From assembly GCA_964387645.1 (NCBI GenBank), contig CAYLYM010000006.1, positions 1-64,000 of the forward strand: a stretch of DNA of 64,000 bases. Direction: 5' to 3'. Below are positions 55,242 to 64,000 of the stretch, in pieces (position 1 is the stretch's first letter; the number at the start of each line of letters is the position of its first letter). The notes beneath the pieces were generated by a model. That model searched no databases, was not told where the DNA came from, and saw only the letters and a program-made list of their open reading frames with translations. Source of the DNA: CAYLYM01 sp964387645 (GTDB taxonomy: Bacteria; Calditrichota; Calditrichia; RBG-13-44-9). A program made the position numbers and the translations under genes.

Positions 55242-56942
55242 TTAACGTAAATCTTTGAGCCTGAGTTGAAGATGGGTTTGTCCATTCCATTTATTTTCTT
55301 CAACTACATAGGCACAATCGATTCTTCCATTTCCTTTTTCAATTATATTAATGTAATCACCCATATTAAAACCGATAGCGTCTAAAACAATGCCATCCTG
55401 TTCCACTTTCATCTTAAGATGATTTGAACCAACTATTGTGGGTGTTCCATGCACTTGTAGATTTCTGGATACAAAAACAGGACGCATATTCATAGGACCA
55501 AATGGGCCAAGTAGTTTTAGTAATCGAATAAAACGTGGGGTAAAATCCCGGAAAGATATCTCTGCATCCACATGTAAACATGCAGTTAGATTTTCTGGTG
55601 TCAGCGTATTCGAAGCAACTTCTTTAAAACACTCTACAAATTTTGGTATTTTTTTTTCATCAATAGTAAGTCCAGCTGCATATTTATGTCCACCAAAACC
55701 GCTTAGCAGGTGAGAACATTCTCGAATAGCTTCATATATGTTAAAATTGGCTATGCTTCGAGCACTTCCTTTACCGATGCCGTCCATGATTGTGATCATA
55801 ATAGTTGGTCGATAAAACTTTTCTACCAAGCGGGAAGCGACAATCCCGATAACACCGGGATGCCAATCTTTCTTATAGACAACAAAGGCCCGGTCATTCT
55901 CTGGGTCCAGTTTGTTTTCTACAATATTCAAGGCTTCTTTAAAGGTAATTTCATCGATATTCCGTCGTAAACGATTTTCTCGTTCTAATTCTCGTGCAAA
56001 CATTCGTGCTTGTTGGAGGCTTTGGGCAGTGAGCAATTGAACGGCCCGACGGGCATCTCCCAACCGGCCTACCGCATTAATTCTGGGTGCAAAAACAAAA
56101 ACGATCAATCCCACAGTGACTTCTTTTTGGCTCAATCCAGAAGTCTCTAACAACGCCCGTACCCCATATCGAGGATTATAATTAATTTTGTCTAGTCCAT
56201 GGCGAACCAAAATTCGATTTTCATCGATTAAAGGAACGATATCTGCTGAGCTCCCAATAGCTACCAAATCAAGATACTCGTCCAATTCACCCTGAGGCAT
56301 ATTTAATTTTTGGTAAAGTCCTTGTAACAATTTGAAGGCTACACCTACACCCGCTAATTCTTTAAATGGATAGGAACAATCTGGCCGTTTTGGATCGCAT
56401 AATGCAATAGCCGGAGGCAGCTCTTCACCAGGTTGATGATGATCGCACACGATAGTATCCATTCCCAACTCTTTAGCTAATCTAATTTCATCTACAGCTG
56501 TGATTCCGCAATCAACTGTAATAATGAGAGAAATTCCTTTTTCTGCTGCTTCTCGAATGCTGCCCTCCGAAAGACCATACCCTTCCGTCATCCGGTCGGG
56601 GATATAATACGAAACTTTAGGACCAACCAGGCGGGAAAGTACCAGATAAAGCAGCGATGCCCCACAAACACCATCTACATCATAATCGCCATAGATGAGG
56701 ATATTTTCTCCGGAACTTAAGGCATGGTAAAGACGGTCAACCGCTTTATCCATGTCTCTCATCAAAAAAGGATCATGAAGATTTTCCAGATCGGGGCGAA
56801 AAAAAATACGGGCTTTATCGAATGAATCAATTTTTCGATTCAAAAGCACGCGAGCCAAAATAGTTGGAACCGCCAATTCCCTGGCTATTTTATTAATGGT
56901 TTCTTCATCATAGTCGCAATTGAATACCCATTTGTACTCCAT
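55242..56942 (-). CDS. recJ: Single-stranded-DNA exonuclease RecJ
   Basis: I choose ATG 56942 (MEYKWVF), giving 566 residues. DHH-family motifs are GDYDVDG (85-91, Asp86, Asp88 and Asp90), Asp144 in TVDCG, DHHQPG (167-172) and the later GGHKYAAG. RecJ digests single-stranded DNA 5' to 3' and acts in recombination and mismatch repair. Its stop is 21 bases ahead of the rodZ start. Divergent from the outer-membrane-like gene, with about 330 bases between. Confidence 0.95.
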   Translation of the reverse strand: MEYKWVFNCDYDEETINKIARELAVPTILARVLLNRKIDSFDKARIFFRPDLENLHDPFLMRDMDKAVDRLYHALSSGENILIYGDYDVDGVCGASLLYLVLSRLVGPKVSYYIPDRMTEGYGLSEGSIREAAEKGISLIITVDCGITAVDEIRLAKELGMDTIVCDHHQPGEELPPAIALCDPKRPDCSYPFKELAGVGVAFKLLQGLYQKLNMPQGELDEYLDLVAIGSSADIVPLIDENRILVRHGLDKINYNPRYGVRALLETSGLSQKEVTVGLIVFVFAPRINAVGRLGDARRAVQLLTAQSLQQARMFARELERENRLRRNIDEITFKEALNIVENKLDPENDRAFVVYKKDWHPGVIGIVASRLVEKFYRPTIMITIMDGIGKGSARSIANFNIYEAIRECSHLLSGFGGHKYAAGLTIDEKKIPKFVECFKEVASNTLTPENLTACLHVDAEISFRDFTPRFIRLLKLLGPFGPMNMRPVFVSRNLQVHGTPTIVGSNHLKMKVEQDGIVLDAIGFNMGDYINIIEKGNGRIDCAYVVEENKWNGQTHLQLRLKDLR

Positions 56943-57275
56943 TCTTACACCTATGTACATTATATATTTTCATTTCTTTATTTTCTTTTTTTTTCTCAAA
57001 AATATAAACCATTCCTATCATACTATTTTTATTGATTCTAAAAAATAATTTTAATATTCAAAAATTAGAATAGCAAATGCTTTTTCAGTTTGTATTTATT
57101 CACAAAATTTATTTAGATTATACATTTTTTCACATATATACTACCAGGAACAGAAGTAACCTGAACAATATTTTTCCATAACTCTATTTTGTTTCATTCG
57201 ATTACAAGTCGAATACTGGTTGCATTTAAGCCAACTTAAATTTAAATTTGTTACAAATTTATCGGGGATAATAAC
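56943..57275. other. Divergent promoter region
   Basis: About 330 AT-rich bases separate recJ from the divergent beta-barrel-like gene. It must carry promoters for both; I cannot single out boxes. No gene or RNA is evident. Confidence 0.45.
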
Positions 57276-57920
57276 ATGAAGAAGATCATATTCATTTTTT
57301 TAATATTATTTTCACTTTCTGAGGTTGTCTTTGCAAAAACTCCTTTTACTGAATTTAAAGTAGGGTATTTAGATCCCCGGGACACTAAGGCAGGTTATAT
57401 TTTTGGTATTAATGTTGGCAGAATGATTGATGAAAGTTTGAGCTGGAGCTTTGAACTTAATTATTTTCAAAAAAATTATAAAAAAATTACCGATGTAGCG
57501 GTAAGCCAGAATGGCCTTAATCGATACTCAACTAAAGAACTCCGCGTTGAGCTTACTTCCAGAATCGTTCCCCTTTTTCTAAAATTAAACTATGAACATT
57601 CTGTAAGACCAGGAAGTCCACTCTACGCTCGAGCTTCTGGAGGAGTGGGTTGGGAATTTGTTTGGAACAAAGAGAACAATTACGACACCAATCAATTTAA
57701 AAACCGTTTTTTTAATGGATTTGGCTGGCAACTGAGTGGAGGATTGGGATTCGAGATAAGTTCTTCGGCCAATTTGTTTATAGATGCATTTTACAACGAA
57801 TCTAAGGTAAAACGAAATAAAAAAACAAACTCTTTAGGATATCCTACCTGGGAAGAATTGGATATCTCTGGTTTGGGAGTTCGATTAGGAATTAGCATTG
57901 TTGGATTTGGATGGTTATAA
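57276..57920 (+). CDS. Outer-membrane beta-barrel-like protein
   Basis: The 214-residue protein has a signal peptide ending after EVVFA (about residues 1-20). It then shows alternating hydrophobic and polar residues with many aromatic and glycine positions, ending in FGW near the C-terminus. This fits an 8-stranded outer-membrane barrel of the opacity/OmpW-like kind. No specific family is recognised. The next gene starts at its 3' end on the same strand. Confidence 0.7.
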   Translation: MKKIIFIFLILFSLSEVVFAKTPFTEFKVGYLDPRDTKAGYIFGINVGRMIDESLSWSFELNYFQKNYKKITDVAVSQNGLNRYSTKELRVELTSRIVPLFLKLNYEHSVRPGSPLYARASGGVGWEFVWNKENNYDTNQFKNRFFNGFGWQLSGGLGFEISSSANLFIDAFYNESKVKRNKKTNSLGYPTWEELDISGLGVRLGISIVGFGWL

Positions 57921-57921
57921 T

Positions 57922-59199
57922 TTGAACAGGTTGTTATTAACCAATATAAATATTTTTAATAAGAAAATTTTTTTACGAATACTTTTTTTGATTTTTCTTT
58001 TTGTTTTTGGGTGTGCCCGCCAGGTGCGGCAAATACGGCGCATTCCACAAAAAGCTCCTACACCCTCGATTCGGGTAGCCTTGAATGAAAATTTTAGAAC
58101 AGGGAAGCTTCTTTTTAAAGGGAAGTTTAAGCTTCGGACCGAGGAAGCAACCTATGTACTGGATGAATCGGTTGGTGAATTTACCGTAAAATTTCAGCAA
58201 AAGCATTTGAGTTTTCGTAGTCCTCGCCGCCAATTTAATTTCAGAAATTTCAGGAAAATCGTCTTTTACCCGGAGGGCAAAGGCGTCTTTTATTGGAATG
58301 GAATCCCCTATTCTGGTGAAATTCTTTTCGTACTAAAAGGTAAAAATATTGTTGTTATCAATAAACTGCTTTTATCCGAGTATTTGAAAGGTGTTATTCC
58401 ATCCGAAATACCCAGCCATAATGAAGAGTACTTTCAAGCAATTAAAGCCCAGGCTGTTGCTGCTCGTACTTACGCCCTGTATCACATTAAACATCCTAAT
58501 TCAAACTTGTTTGATGTTTATGCCGATTCTCGCGATCAGGTTTATCAGGGTAAACGAATAGAAACTCCTCTGGCAGATAAAGCTGTTGAAGAAACAGCAG
58601 GATTAATTTTAATGACAAGAGATGGGAGATATATTGAAACGCAATTTCACTCTACTTGTGGTGGCATGTTGGAAATGCGTGACGATTATGGAGGTAATAT
58701 CACCAGAAATAAAGGTTTTTTAAACGATAAAACTGAAGATGAATACAATTGCGTGACCTCGCCACTTTATCGTTGGGTTGAAAAAGTTGATACACGGGAT
58801 ATTCTGCGAAATTTAGTCCAATTGAAAAAACTTTCTTTTACTCAGGCCCAAAAATTGCAACAAAACGGATTTGTTTTAGATATTCAGATTCTATCGCGCC
58901 GACCCTCCGGGCGAATTGATCGTCTAATAATCCAAATTAATGAACAATCCTTCATTTTAAATGAACGGCAAATTCGTCGTGTATTGTCTCCTGTTCCGGA
59001 CAAACCATTACCCAGTTCATTAATTCTCTTCAAGAGCATTCCCAGTCAACCAGACCAATTTTTTATTATTGGAGCAGGTTTTGGACATGGTAAAGGATTG
59101 TGTCAATGGGGAGCTATTGGAATGGCATTGAAAAAAAAATCATTTGAAGAAATTCTATCCTTCTATTATCCTGATCTGGTTTTAAAGAAGGAGTATTAA
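57922..59199 (+). CDS. SpoIID/LytB-domain lipoprotein
   Basis: The protein of about 425 residues has a hydrophobic lead and a lipobox-like FVFGC, then the SpoIID/LytB domain: LLSEYLKGVIPSEIPS, QAIKAQAVAARTYAL, QFHSTCGG and GFGHGKGLCQWGA. SpoIID enzymes and relatives are lytic transglycosylases acting on denuded glycan strands. No ATG occurs at the start; TTG 57922 is my choice, but TTG 57898 or 57931 are also possible. It sits between an outer-membrane-like gene and a SPOR protein, consistent with an envelope role. Confidence 0.85.
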   Translation: MNRLLLTNINIFNKKIFLRILFLIFLFVFGCARQVRQIRRIPQKAPTPSIRVALNENFRTGKLLFKGKFKLRTEEATYVLDESVGEFTVKFQQKHLSFRSPRRQFNFRNFRKIVFYPEGKGVFYWNGIPYSGEILFVLKGKNIVVINKLLLSEYLKGVIPSEIPSHNEEYFQAIKAQAVAARTYALYHIKHPNSNLFDVYADSRDQVYQGKRIETPLADKAVEETAGLILMTRDGRYIETQFHSTCGGMLEMRDDYGGNITRNKGFLNDKTEDEYNCVTSPLYRWVEKVDTRDILRNLVQLKKLSFTQAQKLQQNGFVLDIQILSRRPSGRIDRLIIQINEQSFILNERQIRRVLSPVPDKPLPSSLILFKSIPSQPDQFFIIGAGFGHGKGLCQWGAIGMALKKKSFEEILSFYYPDLVLKKEY

Positions 59200-59237
59200 T
59201 ACAAGCATTTTTTGTTTACTAAAAAAGAGAGCAGAAT

Positions 59238-59981
59238 ATGTATTTTAATAAAATCGCTTATATCAAATTAACCATTTTTTTATTATTCATTTTTTTTCAA
59301 AATTTGGTTTTCGGACAAACATCCACCCGATTAAAAGAAATACTTTGGCGTAATGATTTCCACCAAATGATATCTTACTTTGGAGAAGATCACATTACTT
59401 TGAAAGATCCAGGAGAAATACAAAAACAAAAAGAGGCGCGTTCATTTATTGAAAAAGAAGGTTTGCGAGTGCAGGTTTTTGCTGGAAGCGATACAATTCA
59501 TGCTGAAAATGTAGCGCGACAACTACAGGAATTGAAGTTGGATTCCGTTTATGTGATCCATGAAAATAATCTGTTCAAAGTTCAAATTGGAAATTTTTCA
59601 GAGCGATTAGAAGCCGAAAAAATGCTGGATCGTTTGCGTTATCTTGGCATCACCAATGCCTGGATTGTCAATGCCACAATTCATGTACCTAAGGGTCATG
59701 CTTTTTCTGAGCAGAAAAAAGTTGTCACCCGAGAAGAAAAAATAGGAACGAAATTTATTTATGCAATTCAGGTTTTCGTCACTGGTAGTCCTGATAAAGC
59801 TAGATCTCTGCAAAAAGCATTAAGGAATAAATTCCCTTACCCCATTTGGTTAGTTCAACAAGATCAATTATGGAAAATCCTGGTTGGTAAATTTCAAGAC
59901 AGAGAAAAAGCTCAACAGGCCCTGGAAAACATTCAATCTTCTGGAATAACAGATGCCTGGATCACCCAGGTAAATGATTAA
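59238..59981 (+). CDS. Secreted protein with two SPOR domains
   Basis: The 247-residue protein has a signal peptide (about 1-29) and two SPOR-like repeats (about 74-145 and 170-247). Each has the pattern of hydrophobic strand, VQVFAGSDTI/IQVFVTGSPD, helix and IQIGNFS/KILVGKF. SPOR domains bind denuded septal peptidoglycan. The gene follows the SpoIID lipoprotein by 38 bases, so the two likely act together on glycan strands. Confidence 0.85.
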   Translation: MYFNKIAYIKLTIFLLFIFFQNLVFGQTSTRLKEILWRNDFHQMISYFGEDHITLKDPGEIQKQKEARSFIEKEGLRVQVFAGSDTIHAENVARQLQELKLDSVYVIHENNLFKVQIGNFSERLEAEKMLDRLRYLGITNAWIVNATIHVPKGHAFSEQKKVVTREEKIGTKFIYAIQVFVTGSPDKARSLQKALRNKFPYPIWLVQQDQLWKILVGKFQDREKAQQALENIQSSGITDAWITQVND

Positions 59982-60303
59982 AGTTTTAATGTGATTTGAT
60001 TTAATCCAGTTCTCTTAACCCGGGATTTTCTCTCTTCTTTTCAAAATATTACTAAATCAAAGTGACTATGTATAATATCGGTGTATTCTGGGATAATAAG
60101 GTGTGATATTATCCGCAAGATTTTGGTGAATGAGTAGTTGTGAGTGGTTGAAAAAAAGCAAAGGATAACTGGATTATTTTCAAATATTAAAGAAACATGA
60201 GTTAGGAAAAGAGTTTTTCTTTGTATTTTATGTTAAGCATCTGTATTTATTTTTTGACATCTTATAGAGAATTCATTAACTTGAAAAAAAAAGAAAGACA
60301 ATT
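59982..60303. other. Intergenic region
   Basis: The 320 bases between the SPOR and STAS genes hold no visible gene. A TTGACA at 60254-60259 could be part of a STAS promoter, but no good -10 box follows at the right spacing. Confidence 0.4.
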
Positions 60304-60648
60304 ATGGAAATTAAATATGCAGTAGAGACAAGAGGAAATGTTCTGATTTTTACGATTTTACAGAATGAAATAAATAAAAATCAGGTAGCATCTTTAAAAG
60401 AAAAGCTTTTTTTAGAAATTGCAGATAGGAATAGTAAAATCGTTTTGAATTTGAAGCATGTACAAACTATTGATAGTTCAGGTCTGGGTGCTATATTGTT
60501 TGGAACCAGGCAGGCCCGTAATGCCGGTGGAAATCTGGTGCTAGCAACAGTGAATCCTAAGGTTGAAACTATGATTCGCATTGCACAATTAGACCGAGTT
60601 TTTGATATTTTTACTTCAATAGAAGAAGCTGTTTCATTTTTTGAGTAG
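60304..60648 (+). CDS. STAS-domain anti-sigma factor antagonist-like protein
   Basis: The 114-residue protein is a single STAS domain. Its motif TIDSSGLGAIL carries Ser58/Ser59, the usual phosphorylation position in SpoIIAA-like proteins. Such proteins bind anti-sigma or partner-switch kinases depending on phosphorylation. No partner kinase is nearby. It precedes tonB by about 80 bases and may be co-transcribed. Confidence 0.85.
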   Translation: MEIKYAVETRGNVLIFTILQNEINKNQVASLKEKLFLEIADRNSKIVLNLKHVQTIDSSGLGAILFGTRQARNAGGNLVLATVNPKVETMIRIAQLDRVFDIFTSIEEAVSFFE

Positions 60649-60729
60649 ATATAGTAGAGAACCATGTCCCTTTTTTCTGGTATAATAGACAAAATTATTT
60701 AATATGAATAGGGGTAATAAAATAATTTT

Positions 60730-61659
60730 ATGTGCCAGGATGAGAAAAAAAATAGAAGAATAATTTATTTTTCCATTATTGTTTCAATCCTTATTCATAT
60801 TCTAGGATTAATTTTACTGAATTATGAAACCCTTTTGAGTTCAGCTATTGAACAACAAACACCAATTTCGGAACCATTAGAATTGGTCTTTGAGCAAACC
60901 CAATCTAAAGAGCTCCAACCAAAATTACCGGATCAATTTTATGAGTTAGTTGAGAATCCCAATGCCACTGGAGATATTCCCAAGGCTTCTGGGAGGCTTT
61001 CTACTGAATCTTCTCTTTCGCAGGCTCCTGTAATTCAACCTGGTGAACTCCATGCCATCCCGGGTGAGGAAACAGAAAGTATCAACAAATCTTCTTCACG
61101 AGAATCAGGACAGGAGGAATCCTCGGATTCCCAGATTCGAGAAGCGGTAGAGAATGCTTTATTGGCTTATAAAGAGTCACACATTTTTAATCGTTCTGCC
61201 TTAACTGGAAAAATCGATTCCCCTAAGGGTAATACATCTCAAGAAGAACAGACTGAAGAAGCTGAAACGTTAGGGGAGAGTTCTTTGAGTCCAAAAGGAT
61301 TTAATGCCGATTTAGTGGGTGACTTCGCTTTAAGTACTTATTCCTGGAATTGGGCTCCCTACTGGTTGGCTTTTAAGCGGAAATTGTTACGAGTATGGAT
61401 GGCACCTCCTGCTTATTACCAGTTGGGTTTAATTCATGGTTACACCATAGTTCGTCTTAAAGTTGATCGACAGGGAAATATGACTGATCTAAAAGTTTTG
61501 CAACAGGTGGGACATCAGTCACTTCAACAAAGTTCGGTAAATGCTCTCTATGCGACTTTTCCCTTTAAACCATTACCAGAAGATTTCCCGGATGAATATC
61601 TGGAAGTAACCATAAAAATGGTGTATCCGGATTTGAGACGACTTAGAGCCTACCAGTAG
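60730..61659 (+). CDS. tonB: TonB-family energy transducer
   Basis: The 309-residue protein has a short cytoplasmic N-terminus, a single transmembrane anchor (about 13-32), a long low-complexity Glu/Ser-rich periplasmic region (about 40-190) and a C-terminal TonB-like domain (about 205-305) with VRLKVDRQGNMTDLKVLQQVGHQSLQQSSV. It would couple the proton-motive force to outer-membrane receptors. exbB follows 101 bases later. Confidence 0.85.
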   Translation: MCQDEKKNRRIIYFSIIVSILIHILGLILLNYETLLSSAIEQQTPISEPLELVFEQTQSKELQPKLPDQFYELVENPNATGDIPKASGRLSTESSLSQAPVIQPGELHAIPGEETESINKSSSRESGQEESSDSQIREAVENALLAYKESHIFNRSALTGKIDSPKGNTSQEEQTEEAETLGESSLSPKGFNADLVGDFALSTYSWNWAPYWLAFKRKLLRVWMAPPAYYQLGLIHGYTIVRLKVDRQGNMTDLKVLQQVGHQSLQQSSVNALYATFPFKPLPEDFPDEYLEVTIKMVYPDLRRLRAYQ

Positions 61660-61760
61660 TTTTCTCAGAAATATTTAATCTATTTGGATTGTCTTATTTT
61701 TATCAAGAAATTAATACTATGTATTTTGGGGCAGGGTAAAAGTGTTTAATTGGAGAGATT

Positions 61761-62426
61761 ATGTTTGAGTTGTTTTCTAAAGGTGGCATAATTATGTATC
61801 CGCTGCTGTTGAGCTCGATTGTTGCTCTGGCAGTAATTATAGAAAGATTGTGGTTCTTACGCCGCAAAAAAATTCTGGTACCGGAAATTATCAATGTGTT
61901 GGATAAGATTAATTCAACTGCCGAATTGAATATCGTAAGCTCGATCTGCGAAAAGATGCCTGGACCTTTTGCTCGGATAATTCGTTTGTGCCTTGATAAT
62001 CAGGATCTGCCACCAGATGAATTACGGGCTTTAGTGGAAGACGAAGGCCGCCAGGAAGTGCGTATCCTGGAAAGAGGATTGGTTACCCTGGAAACTGTGG
62101 CGGCTGTGGCTCCATTAATGGGACTTTTGGGAACTGTTATTGGGATGATTAAGGTATTCAATATCATTCAAACATTAGGTGTTGGTCAGGCTAAAGCTTT
62201 ATCAGGAGGTATCTCAGAGGCTCTGATTACTACAGCAACCGGGTTGGTTGTCGGTATTCTAGCATTGATCGCCTATAATTATTTCCGCCACCGTTCTGAA
62301 GCATTTATTTTAGATATTGAAAAATATGTTATTCTTCTATTAAATAAACTTATTCGCTTTAAGCGCGAAAATGAAAATGTGGAATTTGATAGTCTGAATT
62401 TAAAAACAAAGCAAGATCTTCGTTAA
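61761..62426 (+). CDS. exbB: ExbB/TolQ/MotA-type proton channel
   Basis: The 221-residue protein has three hydrophobic segments (about 10-30, 112-136 and 155-178) and the family motifs TVAAVAPLMGLLGTVIGMI and LITTATGLVVGILA. It forms the motor ring with ExbD. No exbD follows; the only exbD of the window is at 36.5 kb. The matching TonB gene is immediately upstream. Confidence 0.9.
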   Translation: MFELFSKGGIIMYPLLLSSIVALAVIIERLWFLRRKKILVPEIINVLDKINSTAELNIVSSICEKMPGPFARIIRLCLDNQDLPPDELRALVEDEGRQEVRILERGLVTLETVAAVAPLMGLLGTVIGMIKVFNIIQTLGVGQAKALSGGISEALITTATGLVVGILALIAYNYFRHRSEAFILDIEKYVILLLNKLIRFKRENENVEFDSLNLKTKQDLR

Positions 62427-62696
62427 AAAATATCCTTAAAATATTTTTTTCTAACCTACCTTTATTAATCAGACATTTTGTTAATCGTTTGTTTTGTCCT
62501 TAATTTAAAAAATTTTCCTGGAGGAAATTGAATTTATTGGAAGTATTTTTTCAGATTTCTATACTTAATCCTTTTGAGGAAAATAAGCGTTTTGTTAAAA
62601 TAAATGATATCTATTATTTTGTTAGATAGTGGTTATATTAAATAATGAAATTTTATTTATATAAAAACAATTTATAGAGCAAAAGTAAAATGAGAG

Positions 62697-64000
62697 TTAT
62701 TGGCGGTTTGTAATATTTTTATCAGTGCTTTCCAAAAGATTGCTTATTGGAACAAGACGATAACCTTTTTCTTTTATAAATTGAATGAGTTCTGGTAAGG
62801 CCATAAACAGATGATCGTGATTTCGATTGGAACCCAGGTGCATGAGAATGATTACACCTTTTAATCCATTTGCATTGTCTTTTTCTAGTTTCTGGAAATG
62901 TTGTAATAAATCTTCTGGTTTAAGATAAAGCCTGGATGATTCATCTGTTACCCAGTCGAATGTATCGAAGCCATTAGTCCAGCGTATATGTAGAAAACCT
63001 GCTTCCGCCGCCCAGGACAAAATTTGCCGGTTATATTCACCATAAGGAGCACGCCAAAATGGTATTAAATGTTTATTTGTTATCTGAAAAAAAATACTAT
63101 CAGTTTTCAGGAGTTCTTTTATTACAAATTTTCTATCAACATAATCTGCTGTGTTCTGTCGACGATTTTGCGTGTAAGTAGTGAGATGAGGATGGCTATA
63201 AGTGTGGTTGGCTATTTCATGACCATCCTGAAGCATTTGTTTTACCAGCTCGGAGTTTTTTTCCATAAACTTTCCGGTGAGAAATATTGTGCAATGGATT
63301 CCTTCGCCTCGCAAAATTTTTAAGATTTCCTTTGTATGGGATGCATCTGAACCGCCATCAAAGGTAAGGGAAAGGACTTTTTCTTTAGTAGAAACCTGAT
63401 CAATGGAATGACGCAACGCCTCAACAAGTTTTCGCCGATAATGAACCAGAACCTCATCTCGATAAATAATTTTCTGTTTTTGATCCAGTATTATTATTTT
63501 GAAATGATTTAGCCCATATTCTAAGGGCATTGTTAAGGATAATAAAGTATCCTTTTTAGCCAGTTGGGAGATTTCTGGTTGTTTATCTCTCCAAATATTT
63601 AGAATCCAGCCTTTTTTGAGATGTAAATTTAAATTGTAAAGATTTTGATTTGAGAAGTGCTTTCTCTTCAATTGTAATTGATTATATTTTGGTTGGATTT
63701 CTGATAAATATGTTTTAGGAGAAGAAATAATCACAGTATCTTGAACGATGAACGGCTGGTGTTCTTCGATTTGGTTCCAGCGATATTGAAAATAGATAAA
63801 TTGGATAATAATAATGGCAAACAATATAAATTGTGAAATTATCTGAATTTTTGTTTTTTGTTTCTGAATTTTATTCAAAAACTGCTGCCATTGAAATTTT
63901 AAAAAACAAGAGTAGCTGCAAAAATAATGATGCTGTATTGCTTTTCGACAATCCCGGCAGATGGATTGTTTACATTGATAGCATCGTGAATAAGCAATTC
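62697..64000 (-). CDS. Zinc-finger-like/TM/polysaccharide deacetylase (5' partial)
   Basis: The NodB polysaccharide deacetylase domain carries LTFDGGSDAS, HEIANHTYSHPHL (zinc His residues) and IRWTNGFDTFDW. A transmembrane helix precedes it (IISQFILFAIIIIQFIYF), so the domain faces the periplasm. The frame remains open upstream of a TTG at 63878 and continues to the window edge. That extension encodes CYQCKQSICRDC, then HHYFCSYSC, a cysteine/histidine cluster that looks like a cytoplasmic zinc finger. The true start lies beyond the window. The Asp-Asp of the classical NodB motif reads FDGGSD here. Confidence 0.82.
   Translation of the reverse strand, partial: IAYSRCYQCKQSICRDCRKAIQHHYFCSYSCFLKFQWQQFLNKIQKQKTKIQIISQFILFAIIIIQFIYFQYRWNQIEEHQPFIVQDTVIISSPKTYLSEIQPKYNQLQLKRKHFSNQNLYNLNLHLKKGWILNIWRDKQPEISQLAKKDTLLSLTMPLEYGLNHFKIIILDQKQKIIYRDEVLVHYRRKLVEALRHSIDQVSTKEKVLSLTFDGGSDASHTKEILKILRGEGIHCTIFLTGKFMEKNSELVKQMLQDGHEIANHTYSHPHLTTYTQNRRQNTADYVDRKFVIKELLKTDSIFFQITNKHLIPFWRAPYGEYNRQILSWAAEAGFLHIRWTNGFDTFDWVTDESSRLYLKPEDLLQHFQKLEKDNANGLKGVIILMHLGSNRNHDHLFMALPELIQFIKEKGYRLVPISNLLESTDKNITNRQ

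Noticed and set aside
1..64000. CRISPR array, rRNA, prophage or insertion sequence
   Set aside because: No regularly spaced repeats, rRNA-like stretch, phage structural genes or transposase text were seen on either strand.

Overview
The window is AT-rich (roughly one third G+C by eye), densely packed chromosomal DNA from a Gram-negative bacterium. Outer-membrane and periplasmic traits are plentiful: heptose genes rfaE1/rfaE2, TonB/ExbB/ExbD, two lipoproteins, SPOR and SpoIID proteins and a beta-barrel-like protein. A PorX-like receiver-PglZ regulator, a RodZ-like protein and the overall gene content fit the FCB side of the tree, and a Calditrichota-like lineage is my best guess. That placement is inference; there is no rRNA in the window to settle it. 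I saw no CRISPR array, prophage, insertion sequence or rRNA operon. One tRNA gene is present, tRNA-Leu(CAG).

Layout. 1-2.1 kb: the tail of an upstream gene, a PAP2 phosphatase and a long AT-rich gap. 2.1-7.5 kb: the most distinctive locus, an apparent operon of kaiC, two different kaiB genes and a PAS/GAF hybrid histidine kinase, with no kaiA. A near-consensus promoter lies about 370 nt upstream of kaiC. 8-16.3 kb: housekeeping and metabolic genes (rdgB, acpH, a FAH-family hydrolase, a DUF6599/DUF362 pair, Fe-type sodB, a secreted GH2 glycosidase, a nitrilase-like amidase). 16.4-25 kb: a PorX-like regulator, then tsaE-tsaB-rimI, accD, and surE-guaA-glmS closed by a strong terminator, then tRNA-Leu. 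25.5-34 kb: a mosaic of decayed genes (a multi-pass transporter, a class IV aminotransferase) and intact genes (deoxyribosyltransferase-like, YqiA-like esterase, cold-shock protein, HDAC-like deacetylase, two branched-chain aminotransferases).

34.7-45.6 kb: an MFS transporter, exbD-holB-ricT-metG, an HD-domain protein, a broken enoyl-CoA hydratase gene, an unusual pseudo-receiver/histidine-phosphotransfer-like protein, smpB and tyrS. 45.8-49.6 kb (minus strand): a methyltransferase and an ECF-type nickel uptake operon led by nikR (nikR-nikM-nikN-nikQ-nikO). 49.7-57 kb (minus): a LysM lytic transglycosylase with rfaE2, then rfaE1, a small membrane protein, and a recJ-rodZ pair. 57.3-64 kb: an outer-membrane-like protein, a SpoIID lipoprotein, a double-SPOR protein, a STAS protein, tonB-exbB, and a polysaccharide deacetylase whose frame runs off the right edge through a cysteine-rich zinc-finger-like segment.

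How it fits together. The Kai cluster looks like a self-contained KaiC-based signalling module: a double-ATPase hub, two KaiB partners and a sensor kinase as likely output or input. The envelope genes at both ends (heptose activation, transglycosylase, SpoIID, SPOR, deacetylase, TonB/ExbB) indicate outer-membrane and cell-wall maintenance. Several genes between 25 and 43 kb are pseudogenes in an otherwise intact background, which points to local loss of function rather than poor sequence quality. The candidates I rate most worth following are the kaiA-less Kai operon, the zinc-finger/TM/NodB fusion, and the orphan pseudo-receiver plus H-box protein.
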